A stretch of 12,896 nucleotides of DNA from Thermoguttaceae bacterium (GTDB lineage: Bacteria; Planctomycetota; Planctomycetia; Pirellulales; Thermoguttaceae), in assembly GCA_028695865.1 (NCBI GenBank), contig JAQVID010000026.1, positions 1 to 12,896 on the forward strand, given 5' to 3'. The notes beneath the pieces are model-generated. The model made no database searches, was not told where the DNA came from, and saw only the letters and a list, made by a program, of their open reading frames with translations. Numbering within the stretch: the first letter of the stretch is position 1; each line of letters begins with the position of its first letter. Positions 1-6,883 of the stretch are shown here, in pieces. A program made the translations under genes and the position numbers.

Positions 1-634
1 CAACTTCTTCCTGAACGGTGGAGACGGCGAATACTCCCACTTTAAGCTTGTTACGGTCAATTCGACGAAGGGCCTCCATCACGACATAAACGCCGGACTT
101 GTCATCGGTAGCCGTTGCGGCAATACGGTTTTCCAGCAGTTCGCGATAGGCCAGTTCCATCGTGATACAGTCGCCAACGCGAACCAGCTTGGCGGCCGCT
201 TCTTTGGACGACGCGCCGATATCGATCCACATGTCTTGAATTTTCGTGACCTTGTTGCGTTCCTCGTCGTGAAGCAGATGAATCGGTTTCTTGCCAATTA
301 CCCCGGGGACCGGGCCGTCTTGCGTCCAAATAACAACCCGGGCACCGACGACGATTTGCGGGTCCCAACCACCCAGTGAGAGAAAATAAATAAAGCCGTC
401 CGCGTCAATGTAATTAACAATGAATCCGATCTGGTCGCAGTGTCCGGCAAGCATGATTCTCAGCGGAGAATCAGGGTTCCTCGCGGCAATGACGTTACCG
501 TGTACATCGGTTGAAACATGATCGGCAAAGTTTTTAACGTAGTCACGAACAACCGCTTGCACAGGTTCTTCAAAACCTGCCGGGCTGGGTGTCATAATCA
601 TTTTTTTGAAAAATTCTTTTGTCTCTTTAATCAT
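1..634 (-). CDS. M42 family metallo-aminopeptidase, N-terminal part (runs off left edge)
   Basis: The minus-strand frame is open from an ATG at 634 to the window edge, giving 211 codons of a protein that is usually about 350 residues. Seen: an H-x-D metal motif in AGHCDQIGF (His65, Asp67), a TDDKSG motif (Asp177/Asp178) matching the bridging-metal aspartate of the family, and VQEEV at the edge, where Glu209 is the expected catalytic base and Glu210 a metal ligand. Residues about 70-165 correspond to the inserted beta-domain used for oligomerisation. M42 enzymes are cytosolic dinuclear-metal aminopeptidases that form tetrahedral dodecamers and trim peptides; relatives are often misnamed endoglucanase M. 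No signal peptide is present. An AAGGA ribosome site lies about 7 nt before the ATG. It begins 46 nt after the regulator stop, so co-transcription is likely. The family is clear; the peptide substrate is unknown. Confidence 0.9.
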   Translation of the reverse strand, partial: MIKETKEFFKKMIMTPSPAGFEEPVQAVVRDYVKNFADHVSTDVHGNVIAARNPDSPLRIMLAGHCDQIGFIVNYIDADGFIYFLSLGGWDPQIVVGARVVIWTQDGPVPGVIGKKPIHLLHDEERNKVTKIQDMWIDIGASSKEAAAKLVRVGDCITMELAYRELLENRIAATATDDKSGVYVVMEALRRIDRNKLKVGVFAVSTVQEEV

Positions 635-680
635 TGTATTCCTTTCCATATCAATTTTAAATGTTCATGCAATATCGCCG

Positions 681-1865
681 TTACGAACCAAATTTTTTAT
701 TGTCACGGCGATAATTTTTCAAAGTTTGGCCTGTTTCGTTTCGGAATACTCTCATCATGTACTCGGCGTAAGCAAAGCCTGTTTCGCGAGCGATTTCTTT
801 AAACGGCAATTCGGTCGTGGTCAGCAGTTCGCGTACCCGATCGAGCCGAATGCGAATGATTTCCTGATGAATCGTTCGTCCCAATATTAGCTTGAAACGA
901 TTCTCAAGGGCTACCCGGGAAAGACGAACATGCCGTAAAACGTCGCGCGGTGTAATTCCTGTGAACGCTTGTTCGCGGATGAAGCAGACCGCTCTGGTTA
1001 CCCGCTCGTCGGCAGTCGCGATCATATCGGTCGATTGGCGTGTGACAATTCCCCGCGGCGAAATGAGTACGAACTGTTCCGGGCGATATTGCGGGTCGTC
1101 CATCATTTTTTCGAGTGTCGCCGCGGCTTCATAACCGACCGTGTCCGCGTTCAGATCCACACTTGTCAATGTTGGATTACACAGGGAACAAAAGCATTCG
1201 TCGTTTCCTATACCCGCTACAGCCAGACATTCCGGGACCGCTATGCCTGCCTGACGGCATTCACGCAGAACGTAAAACGCCATGTCGTCATTACAGGCAA
1301 TCACCGCCGTTTGCGAGGGAAGTTGTTCAAGCCACAGTCGCAACCGCAAAAGAACACTGGCGTCGAATCGGTCCCGATTCTGAGTTGTTCCCACTCTTAA
1401 AATCGAAAGCGGCATTCCTGCTTGTTGAACCAACTCTTCAACGGCCTGAAGTCGGCGGTGCATCATGGGCAAATGAACGGTGTCACGATAACCCAGAAAC
1501 GCGAATGAATAAAAACCACGTTGGCGAAAATGATCGAACAGATACTGCGCAACCATGTGATCATTGGGCCCAACTTGCGGAATATCAGGGCTTTCCAGTA
1601 TGCGGCGCAGATCAATGGTCGGCAAACCTTTGTCGCGAATGGCGTCCAGCAGACGCGTGTCGTTGATTCGAGCGAGAATCCCATCGCCTTCCCAATGCTT
1701 CAGCCATACGGGCGGGGGATCGTTTTGACCCCGTGGGGTGTATTCGATTACCCATTGACCGTGCTCACGATTGTATTGGCCTATGCCGCGAATGACCGCC
1801 CGGGAATAGGCCCGGGTCGATTCCATGAGCACCGCAACGCGTCGTTTGTTTTTGGTCTGGGACAT
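681..1865 (-). CDS. XylR-like transcriptional regulator (LacI-type ligand domain + AraC HTH)
   Basis: 394 residues, nearly the length of E. coli XylR (392), with the same architecture. Residues about 8-280 form a periplasmic-binding-protein-like sugar-sensing domain; the GIGNDECFC...NPTLTSVDL stretch (218-238) resembles the hinge and ligand region of XylR proteins. Residues about 288-388 form an AraC/XylS DNA-binding domain with two helix-turn-helix units (about 304-324 and 354-374, the second including FKEIARETGF). The ATG at 1865 is preferred over an in-frame TTG 15 nt upstream because an AGG lies a suitable distance before the ATG and the TTG lacks a site. It is divergent from the sugar cluster, and its probable -35 box sits inside a palindrome shared with the opposite promoter. 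It is likely a pentose- or uronate-responsive regulator of that cluster and perhaps of itself; the ligand is inferred from context only. Confidence 0.9.
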   Translation of the reverse strand: MSQTKNKRRVAVLMESTRAYSRAVIRGIGQYNREHGQWVIEYTPRGQNDPPPVWLKHWEGDGILARINDTRLLDAIRDKGLPTIDLRRILESPDIPQVGPNDHMVAQYLFDHFRQRGFYSFAFLGYRDTVHLPMMHRRLQAVEELVQQAGMPLSILRVGTTQNRDRFDASVLLRLRLWLEQLPSQTAVIACNDDMAFYVLRECRQAGIAVPECLAVAGIGNDECFCSLCNPTLTSVDLNADTVGYEAAATLEKMMDDPQYRPEQFVLISPRGIVTRQSTDMIATADERVTRAVCFIREQAFTGITPRDVLRHVRLSRVALENRFKLILGRTIHQEIIRIRLDRVRELLTTTELPFKEIARETGFAYAEYMMRVFRNETGQTLKNYRRDNKKFGS

Positions 1866-1910
1866 TTGTAAGCCTGTCAAATTTAATAATTCATAGCAAT
1901 TTTGTAATAT

Positions 1911-1939
1911 ATTATATCAATTCCTACTTGCATTGGCAA
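1911..1939 (-). promoter_or_regulatory. Predicted sigma70-type promoter for the XylR-like regulator
   Basis: On the minus strand, TTGCCA (1939-1934, 5 of 6 to the -35 consensus) is followed after exactly 17 nt by TATAAT (1916-1911, perfect -10). Transcription would start near 1904, about 40 nt before the regulator ATG at 1865. Sequence match only. Confidence 0.6.
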
Positions 1940-1940
1940 G
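1927..1940. promoter_or_regulatory. Palindromic operator candidate between divergent promoters
   Basis: CTTGCATTGGCAAG has perfect 5-bp arms (CTTGC/GCAAG) around ATTG. It contains the -35 boxes of both divergent promoters, and its centre (1933.5) is equidistant from both -10 boxes. A regulator bound here would control both directions at once. Which protein binds is not shown; the XylR-like regulator is the obvious candidate, although E. coli XylR is known to use directly repeated sites. Confidence 0.45.
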
Positions 1941-1956
1941 GGAGAGCGGGTAAAAT
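1928..1956 (+). promoter_or_regulatory. Predicted weak promoter for the transporter-uxuA-SDR operon
   Basis: TTGCAT (1928-1933, only the TTG matches the -35 consensus) is separated by exactly 17 nt from TAAAAT (1951-1956, 5 of 6 to the -10). A poor -35 with a good -10 is the pattern expected for an activator-dependent promoter, in keeping with a XylR/AraC-type regulator. The transcript would have a leader of about 115 nt. Confidence 0.45.
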
Positions 1957-2000
1957 TTTAGACGTAATATTTGAGCTGTGCTTGTTGGAGGAAAGATAGT

Positions 2001-2024
2001 ATGAAAAATATTTATGTTCCGTAA
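2001..2024 (+). other. Possible 7-residue leader mini-ORF
   Basis: ATG-AAA-AAT-ATT-TAT-GTT-CCG-TAA encodes MKNIYVP. A strong GGAGG Shine-Dalgarno (1987-1991) lies 9 nt upstream, stronger than that of most genes here. It falls between the predicted operon promoter and the transporter start, out of frame with the transporter. It may be a translated leader or chance; there is no homology to judge by. Confidence 0.25.
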
Positions 2025-2078
2025 AACGATTACAGACAAATACTGCATCATGTTTCATAGCAAGCCAGGAGTACAATC

Positions 2079-3473
2079 ATGTCGCAAAATAAAATTGAAA
2101 GAGTATCCCCCATGCAGGGAGAAGTGCAGACTAATCCGATTCCCAATTATTATAAATGGTACATGTTGATTTTTCTTTGGGGAGCGTTCTTTCTCAATCA
2201 GGGCGACCGGCAGTTATTCAATAATGTATTGGGACTCATCGAAAAAGATTTGGGGTTCACTCCGAAAGAACTCGGTTTGGTTGTTTCCATTTTCACGATA
2301 TGTTATGGAATTTTTGTTCCGATTGCCGGTTATGTGGGCGATGTCATTCAGAAACGACTGCTTGTGTTTTTGAGTCTCATGGTGTTCAGTGTGGGAACGC
2401 TTCTGACGGGGCTGGTTCCACACAGTCAGACCTTGCTTGGGTATTTACCGGGCGGGGGTGTGCTCTGGATGTCCGCCGGAAGTTTTGCGCTTGTTTTGCT
2501 GATCATTGTCCGGTCGATTGCCACGGGGATCGGAGAGGCCTTTTATTATCCGGGTGCCAATTCGCTCATTGGAATGTACCATCAGAAAACGAGGGCGACC
2601 GCCATGGCGATCCATCAGACGGCCAATTATACGGGTGTCGTTTTCGGTGGAACGATAGCGGCCTGGGTTGCGACGCAATATGGTTGGCGCAGTGCTTTTT
2701 GGTGTTTTGGTCTGATAGGAATTATTTGGGCGATTGTACTTTATCTTTCGTTCCGGAACGATCACCGCGACTTTGCGATTCTCTTTGACGACCGTAACAA
2801 GGCGGCAGCCCCGGCATCGCCGAAAGTTCCTTTGAGTAAGGCCCTTGCGGCGATTCTCTCGCGACCGACGTTTTATCTTCTGTCGCTTGCGTTTGGAGGA
2901 ATGTGTTTTGTGAACGTTGGATTTTTGACCTGGATGCCGAAATATCTTACGGAACAGTTTGGTGTTTCGACGACTTGGGCCGCGTTTAACGCGACGTTTT
3001 ATCATCACTTATTAGCGTATGTCAGTGTTTTTGCGGCGGCGGGCATCTCCGACTGGCTTTCGACCAAAGTGAAATCAATTCGTATGCAAATGGAATTTAT
3101 CGGGCTCTTTTTTGGGACCCCGTTCATTTACTATATGGGAGCTTCGGAGAATTTGATTTTCGTTTATGTCTCGCTTGCTCTTTTTGGCTTTTTCCGTGGG
3201 GTGTACGACTCCAATTTGTTTGCTGCCATGTTTGACGTCATCGAACCGCAATATCGGGCGACCGCGTCTGGAATCATGCTTTCGGTCGCGTTCATTATTG
3301 GCTCGGCTTCGTCTTATATTCTGGCCATTCTGGCGGAACGAATGAATAATAATTTCGGACCGGGGCTCTCCTGGTTGGCCATTGCGTACCTGATTTCGGC
3401 CATATTCGTTTTGATTGCCATTGTCTTGTTTTATCGACGTGACCGCGCCGCGGCCGAAAGGACCAATTCATGA
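2079..3473 (+). CDS. MFS transporter, anion:cation symporter (hexuronate transporter-like)
   Basis: 464 residues with about 12 hydrophobic segments, an inner-membrane secondary transporter. After a polar N-terminus of about 25 residues, TM1 leads into NQGDRQLFNN (40-49), the place where ACS-family members carry the conserved D-R. The MFS motif A is visible as GYVGDVIQKR (84-93). The stretch GEAFYYPGANSLIG (152-165) through GVVFGG and GWRSAFW (202-208) is typical of the ACS family (ExuT, GudP, galactonate transporters), which carries sugar acids with protons. The start has AGGAG (2067-2071) 7 nt before the ATG. Its stop overlaps the uxuA start in ATGA, so the two are translationally coupled. 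The neighbouring mannonate dehydratase suggests glucuronate, aldouronate or another hexuronate as cargo; this is inference, and other organic anions are possible. Confidence 0.87.
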   Translation: MSQNKIERVSPMQGEVQTNPIPNYYKWYMLIFLWGAFFLNQGDRQLFNNVLGLIEKDLGFTPKELGLVVSIFTICYGIFVPIAGYVGDVIQKRLLVFLSLMVFSVGTLLTGLVPHSQTLLGYLPGGGVLWMSAGSFALVLLIIVRSIATGIGEAFYYPGANSLIGMYHQKTRATAMAIHQTANYTGVVFGGTIAAWVATQYGWRSAFWCFGLIGIIWAIVLYLSFRNDHRDFAILFDDRNKAAAPASPKVPLSKALAAILSRPTFYLLSLAFGGMCFVNVGFLTWMPKYLTEQFGVSTTWAAFNATFYHHLLAYVSVFAAAGISDWLSTKVKSIRMQMEFIGLFFGTPFIYYMGASENLIFVYVSLALFGFFRGVYDSNLFAAMFDVIEPQYRATASGIMLSVAFIIGSASSYILAILAERMNNNFGPGLSWLAIAYLISAIFVLIAIVLFYRRDRAAAERTNS

Positions 3474-4447
3474 AATTGACCATGTTTCTCCCGTTCGAGC
3501 CGGACCACCGCTGGGAGCTTGCACGACAGGCCGGCGTTACCCATGCTGTTGTGAAGCTTGCCCCGGAACTGACCGGTCGAACACCGCCTTGGGATATCGA
3601 TGTGCTTGCGGAAGCCAAACGCCGTTTCACGCAGGCAGGGTTCGTTCTGCACGGACTGGAAGGCGATCAGTTCGACATGAGTCGCATCAAGTTTGGTTTG
3701 GATGGACGCGATGAAGATATTTGCCGTTATCGGCAAATGCTCGATAACATGGGCGAGCTTCAGATACCGCTTTTGTGTTATAATTTCATGGTGGGAATCG
3801 GTTGGTTTCGAACGAAAACGGATGTGCTTGAGCGTGGTGGTGCTCTTACCTGTCGTTTCGACGCAAACGACCTTCCTCGGGAAAACAAAGTGCTCATTAC
3901 GCCGGAAAAAGTGTGGGACAACTATAAATATTTCATTCAGAACGTGATGGACGCGGCGGAAAAGGCGTCGGTCCGAATGGGGCTTCATCCGGACGACCCG
4001 CCTGTTCCGTGTTTGAAAGGTTATTCGCGAATTTTCGGGACGGCCGCCGGCTACGACAAGGCGATGTCGCTTTCGGACAGTTCTTCACACGGCATTACAT
4101 TGTGTCAGGCGAATTTTTTTGCCGCAGGAGAAAATGTTCTTGATTTGATTCAGCGTTGGAGTTCGCGAATTGTTTTTTATCATTTTCGGGATATTCGCGG
4201 CTCGGCCAACTCTTTTACGGAAACGTTTCACGATAACGGCGAGCACGACATGAACGCTGTCATAAGAACGCTTGTGCAAACCGGATACGACGGCCCCATC
4301 CGTACGGATCACGCTCCGAGTATGGCCACTGAAGGCGAGGCGACCGGATACAACATGTTGGGACACCTGTTCGCCATTGGATATTTGAAAGGACTGCTTG
4401 ACGCCAATACAAACGGTTCAAAGACATGCGGCTCAAAGACAAACTGA
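3470..4447 (+). CDS. uxuA: Mannonate dehydratase (UxuA family)
   Basis: 325-residue cytosolic TIM-barrel enzyme that dehydrates D-mannonate to 2-keto-3-deoxy-D-gluconate (EC 4.2.1.8). Family motifs seen: LCYNFM (102-107), LHPDDPP (172-178), ITLCQ (209-213), FYHFRD (236-241) and RTDHAP (278-283). These supply the expected divalent-metal ligands His173, Cys212, His238 and Asp280; His281 and Tyr294 are at the places expected for the acid/base residues. The C-terminal LFAIGYLKGLL is also typical of UxuA. It is shorter than E. coli UxuA (394) but close to the short bacterial form. A GAAAGGA site precedes the ATG, which overlaps the transporter stop. The last 14 residues are polar and probably disordered. 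In context it serves glucuronate breakdown after reduction of fructuronate, perhaps by the next gene. Confidence 0.93.
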   Translation: MKLTMFLPFEPDHRWELARQAGVTHAVVKLAPELTGRTPPWDIDVLAEAKRRFTQAGFVLHGLEGDQFDMSRIKFGLDGRDEDICRYRQMLDNMGELQIPLLCYNFMVGIGWFRTKTDVLERGGALTCRFDANDLPRENKVLITPEKVWDNYKYFIQNVMDAAEKASVRMGLHPDDPPVPCLKGYSRIFGTAAGYDKAMSLSDSSSHGITLCQANFFAAGENVLDLIQRWSSRIVFYHFRDIRGSANSFTETFHDNGEHDMNAVIRTLVQTGYDGPIRTDHAPSMATEGEATGYNMLGHLFAIGYLKGLLDANTNGSKTCGSKTN

Positions 4448-4520
4448 AGGAACAGACCGAATAAACGATCATTCTTGTCATACAATAAGAAAAGAACACA
4501 ATAAGACACAAGAGGAACAA

Positions 4521-5261
4521 ATGAAAACTGCATTGGTAACAGGCGGCAGTCGCGGAATCGGAGCGGGTATCGCTTTCGCTTTGGCCGACGCCGGATTTCA
4601 GGTTGCGATTAATTACAATCGGGGAGCCGAACCGGCCGCGGCTCTTCAACAATCGATTCTTGCCCAAGGCAAAATTGCCAGGATATTTCAGGCCGACATT
4701 GGGAAGTACGACAACATTCAGCGTCTGTTCGACGAAGTTGAAAAAGAATTGGGCCCGGTTGACGTGCTTGTCAATAACGCGGGCATTGAGATTCGTCACC
4801 CGTCAACGGAATATGATGAAGCGACTTGGGATGTCATGATGAATACGAATCTCAAAGGCGCGTTCTTTTGTTCGCAACGGGCACTCAGAAGGATGAAAGA
4901 TCGTGGTTGGGGGCGAATTGTCAATATTTCTTCGGTGCATGAAACGCGTCCGACCGGCAATCGCAGTATCTACAGTATCAGCAAAGGCGGCATGCTCATG
5001 ATGACGCGGGAGCATGCCCGGGAATTCGGTGCGTTCGGAATCACCGTCAACAGTATCTCGCCCGGCGCTATTCGAACAGACCTGAACCGCAAAGTCCTTG
5101 AAGACCCGGCCTATGAGGCAATGGTGCTCAAAAACATTCCGGCCAATTATATTGGAGTTCCGGAAGACATTGCCGGCATGGTCGTGTTTCTTGCCAGTGA
5201 CGCGGCCAGGTATGTCAATGGCGCAGCACTTTATATTGACGGAGGTCTTTCTCTGTGTTGA
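4521..5261 (+). CDS. SDR family oxidoreductase, candidate D-mannonate oxidoreductase (fructuronate reductase)
   Basis: 246-residue classical short-chain dehydrogenase. Seen: the TGGSRGIG cofactor loop (7-14), NNAG (85-88), catalytic Ser138 and YSISK (Tyr151, Lys155), and the PG motif (181-182) ending the family's PGAIRTD stretch. Asn31-Tyr-Asn-Arg34 after beta-2 gives Arg34 as a possible NADP phosphate contact. The ATG at 4521 is chosen because AGAGG (4511-4515) lies 5 nt upstream and the Rossmann fold starts at residue 3; upstream in-frame codons would overlap uxuA. Many SDRs are labelled FabG, but the position 73 nt after uxuA suggests NAD(P)H-dependent interconversion of fructuronate and mannonate, as by the SDR-type enzyme encoded beside uxuA in Bacillus subtilis. 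The fold is certain; the substrate is inferred from context. Confidence 0.9.
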   Translation: MKTALVTGGSRGIGAGIAFALADAGFQVAINYNRGAEPAAALQQSILAQGKIARIFQADIGKYDNIQRLFDEVEKELGPVDVLVNNAGIEIRHPSTEYDEATWDVMMNTNLKGAFFCSQRALRRMKDRGWGRIVNISSVHETRPTGNRSIYSISKGGMLMMTREHAREFGAFGITVNSISPGAIRTDLNRKVLEDPAYEAMVLKNIPANYIGVPEDIAGMVVFLASDAARYVNGAALYIDGGLSLC

Positions 5262-5292
5262 ACCATCGTGTTATTCATTTGCCAAACCAGGC

Positions 5293-5364
5293 ATTTGAGT
5301 ATTCATGTTGTGCGGCCTGAATCCCCCCGTTTTCCGAAGGTAAACGGGGAGTGAATCGCCAAGA
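5293..5364 (+). repeat. Hairpin-bearing direct repeat, copy 1
   Basis: A 72-nt unit repeated exactly at 5392-5463 (offset 99), with weaker similarity for about 16 nt more. Its core is an inverted repeat, CCCCGTTT (5325-5332) with AAACGGGG (5342-5349). Inside, a T-T mismatch and CC-GAA-GG extend it into a compact 10-pair hairpin. No T-run follows, so it is not a standard terminator. It lies between the SDR and the secreted enzymes. Confidence 0.85.
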
Positions 5365-5391
5365 GTTTAGGCATCGGTAGTAAACAGGTTA

Positions 5392-5463
5392 ATTTGAGTA
5401 TTCATGTTGTGCGGCCTGAATCCCCCCGTTTTCCGAAGGTAAACGGGGAGTGAATCGCCAAGA
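5392..5463 (+). repeat. Hairpin-bearing direct repeat, copy 2
   Basis: Identical over 72 nt to the copy 99 nt upstream, with the same CCCCGTTT/AAACGGGG hairpin (5424-5431 and 5441-5448). It ends about 50 nt before the epimerase ATG, so the hairpin would sit in the 5' leader of any mRNA covering the secreted-enzyme pair. Possible roles are transcript processing or stabilisation, attenuation, or a protein-binding site. None is demonstrated. Confidence 0.85.
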
Positions 5464-5511
5464 ATTGAAGAATCGGTAGCAAAAAAAGAAAATCAAAACA
5501 AAGGAAATGCA

Positions 5512-6882
5512 ATGCGAATATTTTTTATGTTGATTGGATTGGGGATCGTCATGGCGACATTGTCGAGTCGTGGAGTACAGGCCGCGGATGAAAATCCCAC
5601 GACGGAACAAATGCGGTACAAAGTCGAAGCCGAGCTCGAAAAGGGATTGGCTCTTTGGTATCCACGGTCGATTGATCAACGGGGCGGATATCATTCGATC
5701 TTCGATCAGGACTGGTCTTTGCAGCCGTACGAGACCAAAGGTATTGTTCAGCAGTCGCGTATGGTCTGGACGGCGTCGGAAGTCGCGTTGCGTCGTCCGG
5801 CGAAGAAAGAGCAATTCGAGAAATATGCCAGGCACGGATACAAATTTCTCCGCGATTATATGTGGGACAAAGAATACGGCGGTTTCTATTGGGAAGTCAA
5901 AGCAGACGGGCAGGCTTTTCTCACGGCCAATGCCGATATGAAACACGCATACGGCGAAGCGTTCGCGATTTACGGACTGGCCAACATGTACAAGCTGTCC
6001 AAAGACCCTGAAGTGCTCAAGCTTGCCCAGGAAGCGTTTCGTTGGCTTGATGAACATGGGCACGACGCAAAAAATCGCGGCTATATTGAAGCGTTTTATC
6101 GTGATGGAACCCCCATGCTTGCTCCGCCGAAGGAGCGACCGGAACAGGTCAAAGGCAAAACGCGAGAGCTTCTCGGTACGAAGTCGATGAATTCGCATTT
6201 GCATTTGCTTGAAGCGTTCACAGCGCTCTATGAGGTCTGGCCTGATGCCACACTCAAGGGCCGACTTGTAGAACTTCTCGAAATCATGCGTGACGTTGTT
6301 CCGACCTGGCCGGGTGCCATGCGTCAATTTTTCCGGGCCGACTGGACGCCTGCCGCGACTTATGTCTCTTTCGGTCATGATATTGAAACGACGTATTTGC
6401 TCGAAGAAGCCGAAAAGGTACTCGGTAATCCGTCTCTTGAGAAAACCGCGAAAGTCGGTCGTGCCATGGTCGATCACGCGTTGGAATTCGGTTGGGACAA
6501 GACCAACGGCGGTTTCTTTTACGATGGCGCGACGTTCGGACTTCCTGCCGACACAACCAAGTTCTGGTGGGTGCAAGCCGAAGGTCTCAATACGCTTCTG
6601 CTCATGCACGATCATTACGGCAAAGAGAATGCCGAATATTATCGCTGTTTCGTCGAGCAATGGGAGTTCATTGCGAAGTCGATTCTCGACGGACGATACG
6701 GTGGGTGGTTTCCGGTAACCGATGCCGACGGTTCCAATCCGCGCGGACTGGACAATCGCTTTTCGCAAGTTACCCGGGGACTGGAAAAAGCTCACTTGTG
6801 GAAAACAGCCTATCACGAAATTCGGGCACTCCTCAATGTGTCCGACCGTCTTGAATCCATTAGCAAAAAAAGGAGTAAGTAA
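5512..6882 (+). CDS. Secreted N-acylglucosamine/cellobiose 2-epimerase family protein
   Basis: 456 residues: a signal peptide (1-24, cleavage likely after GVQA) and an (alpha/alpha)6-barrel of the AGE superfamily, which epimerises or isomerises the reducing-end sugar of free sugars or disaccharides. Seen: QSRMVW (81-86) with the conserved Arg83, MNSHLHLLEAF (226-236), FGHDIETTYLL (288-298) with His289, WWVQAEGL (352-359), and WKTAYHEIRAL (430-440) with His435. His289 and His435 match the paired catalytic histidines of cellobiose 2-epimerases. AAGGAA lies 5-6 nt before the ATG. Most family members are cytosolic, so export is unusual. The stop is 1 nt from the xylanase start, so the two are co-translated. 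The substrate may be a xylan- or mannan-derived oligosaccharide; it cannot be read from sequence. A lyase-like or non-catalytic sugar-binding role is possible but less likely with both histidines present. Confidence 0.9.
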   Translation: MRIFFMLIGLGIVMATLSSRGVQAADENPTTEQMRYKVEAELEKGLALWYPRSIDQRGGYHSIFDQDWSLQPYETKGIVQQSRMVWTASEVALRRPAKKEQFEKYARHGYKFLRDYMWDKEYGGFYWEVKADGQAFLTANADMKHAYGEAFAIYGLANMYKLSKDPEVLKLAQEAFRWLDEHGHDAKNRGYIEAFYRDGTPMLAPPKERPEQVKGKTRELLGTKSMNSHLHLLEAFTALYEVWPDATLKGRLVELLEIMRDVVPTWPGAMRQFFRADWTPAATYVSFGHDIETTYLLEEAEKVLGNPSLEKTAKVGRAMVDHALEFGWDKTNGGFFYDGATFGLPADTTKFWWVQAEGLNTLLLMHDHYGKENAEYYRCFVEQWEFIAKSILDGRYGGWFPVTDADGSNPRGLDNRFSQVTRGLEKAHLWKTAYHEIRALLNVSDRLESISKKRSK

Positions 6883-6883
6883 C

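Noticed and set aside
1866..1880. TTG start five codons upstream of the regulator
   Set aside because: The ATG at 1865 is a better codon with a suitable AGG upstream; the extra residues add nothing to the domain.
4398..4520. N-terminal extension of the SDR protein by 41 residues
   Set aside because: It would overlap uxuA, has no ribosome site, is unlike any SDR N-terminus, and the ATG at 4521 has a good AGAGG just before the Rossmann fold.
5325..5349. Rho-independent terminator after the SDR gene
   Set aside because: The hairpin is strong but is followed by GTGAATCG without a T-run, and the same applies to the second copy.
6722..6883. N-terminal extension of the xylanase by 54 residues
   Set aside because: It lies wholly inside the epimerase gene in another frame; the ATG at 6884 has AGGAG and opens directly into a signal peptide.
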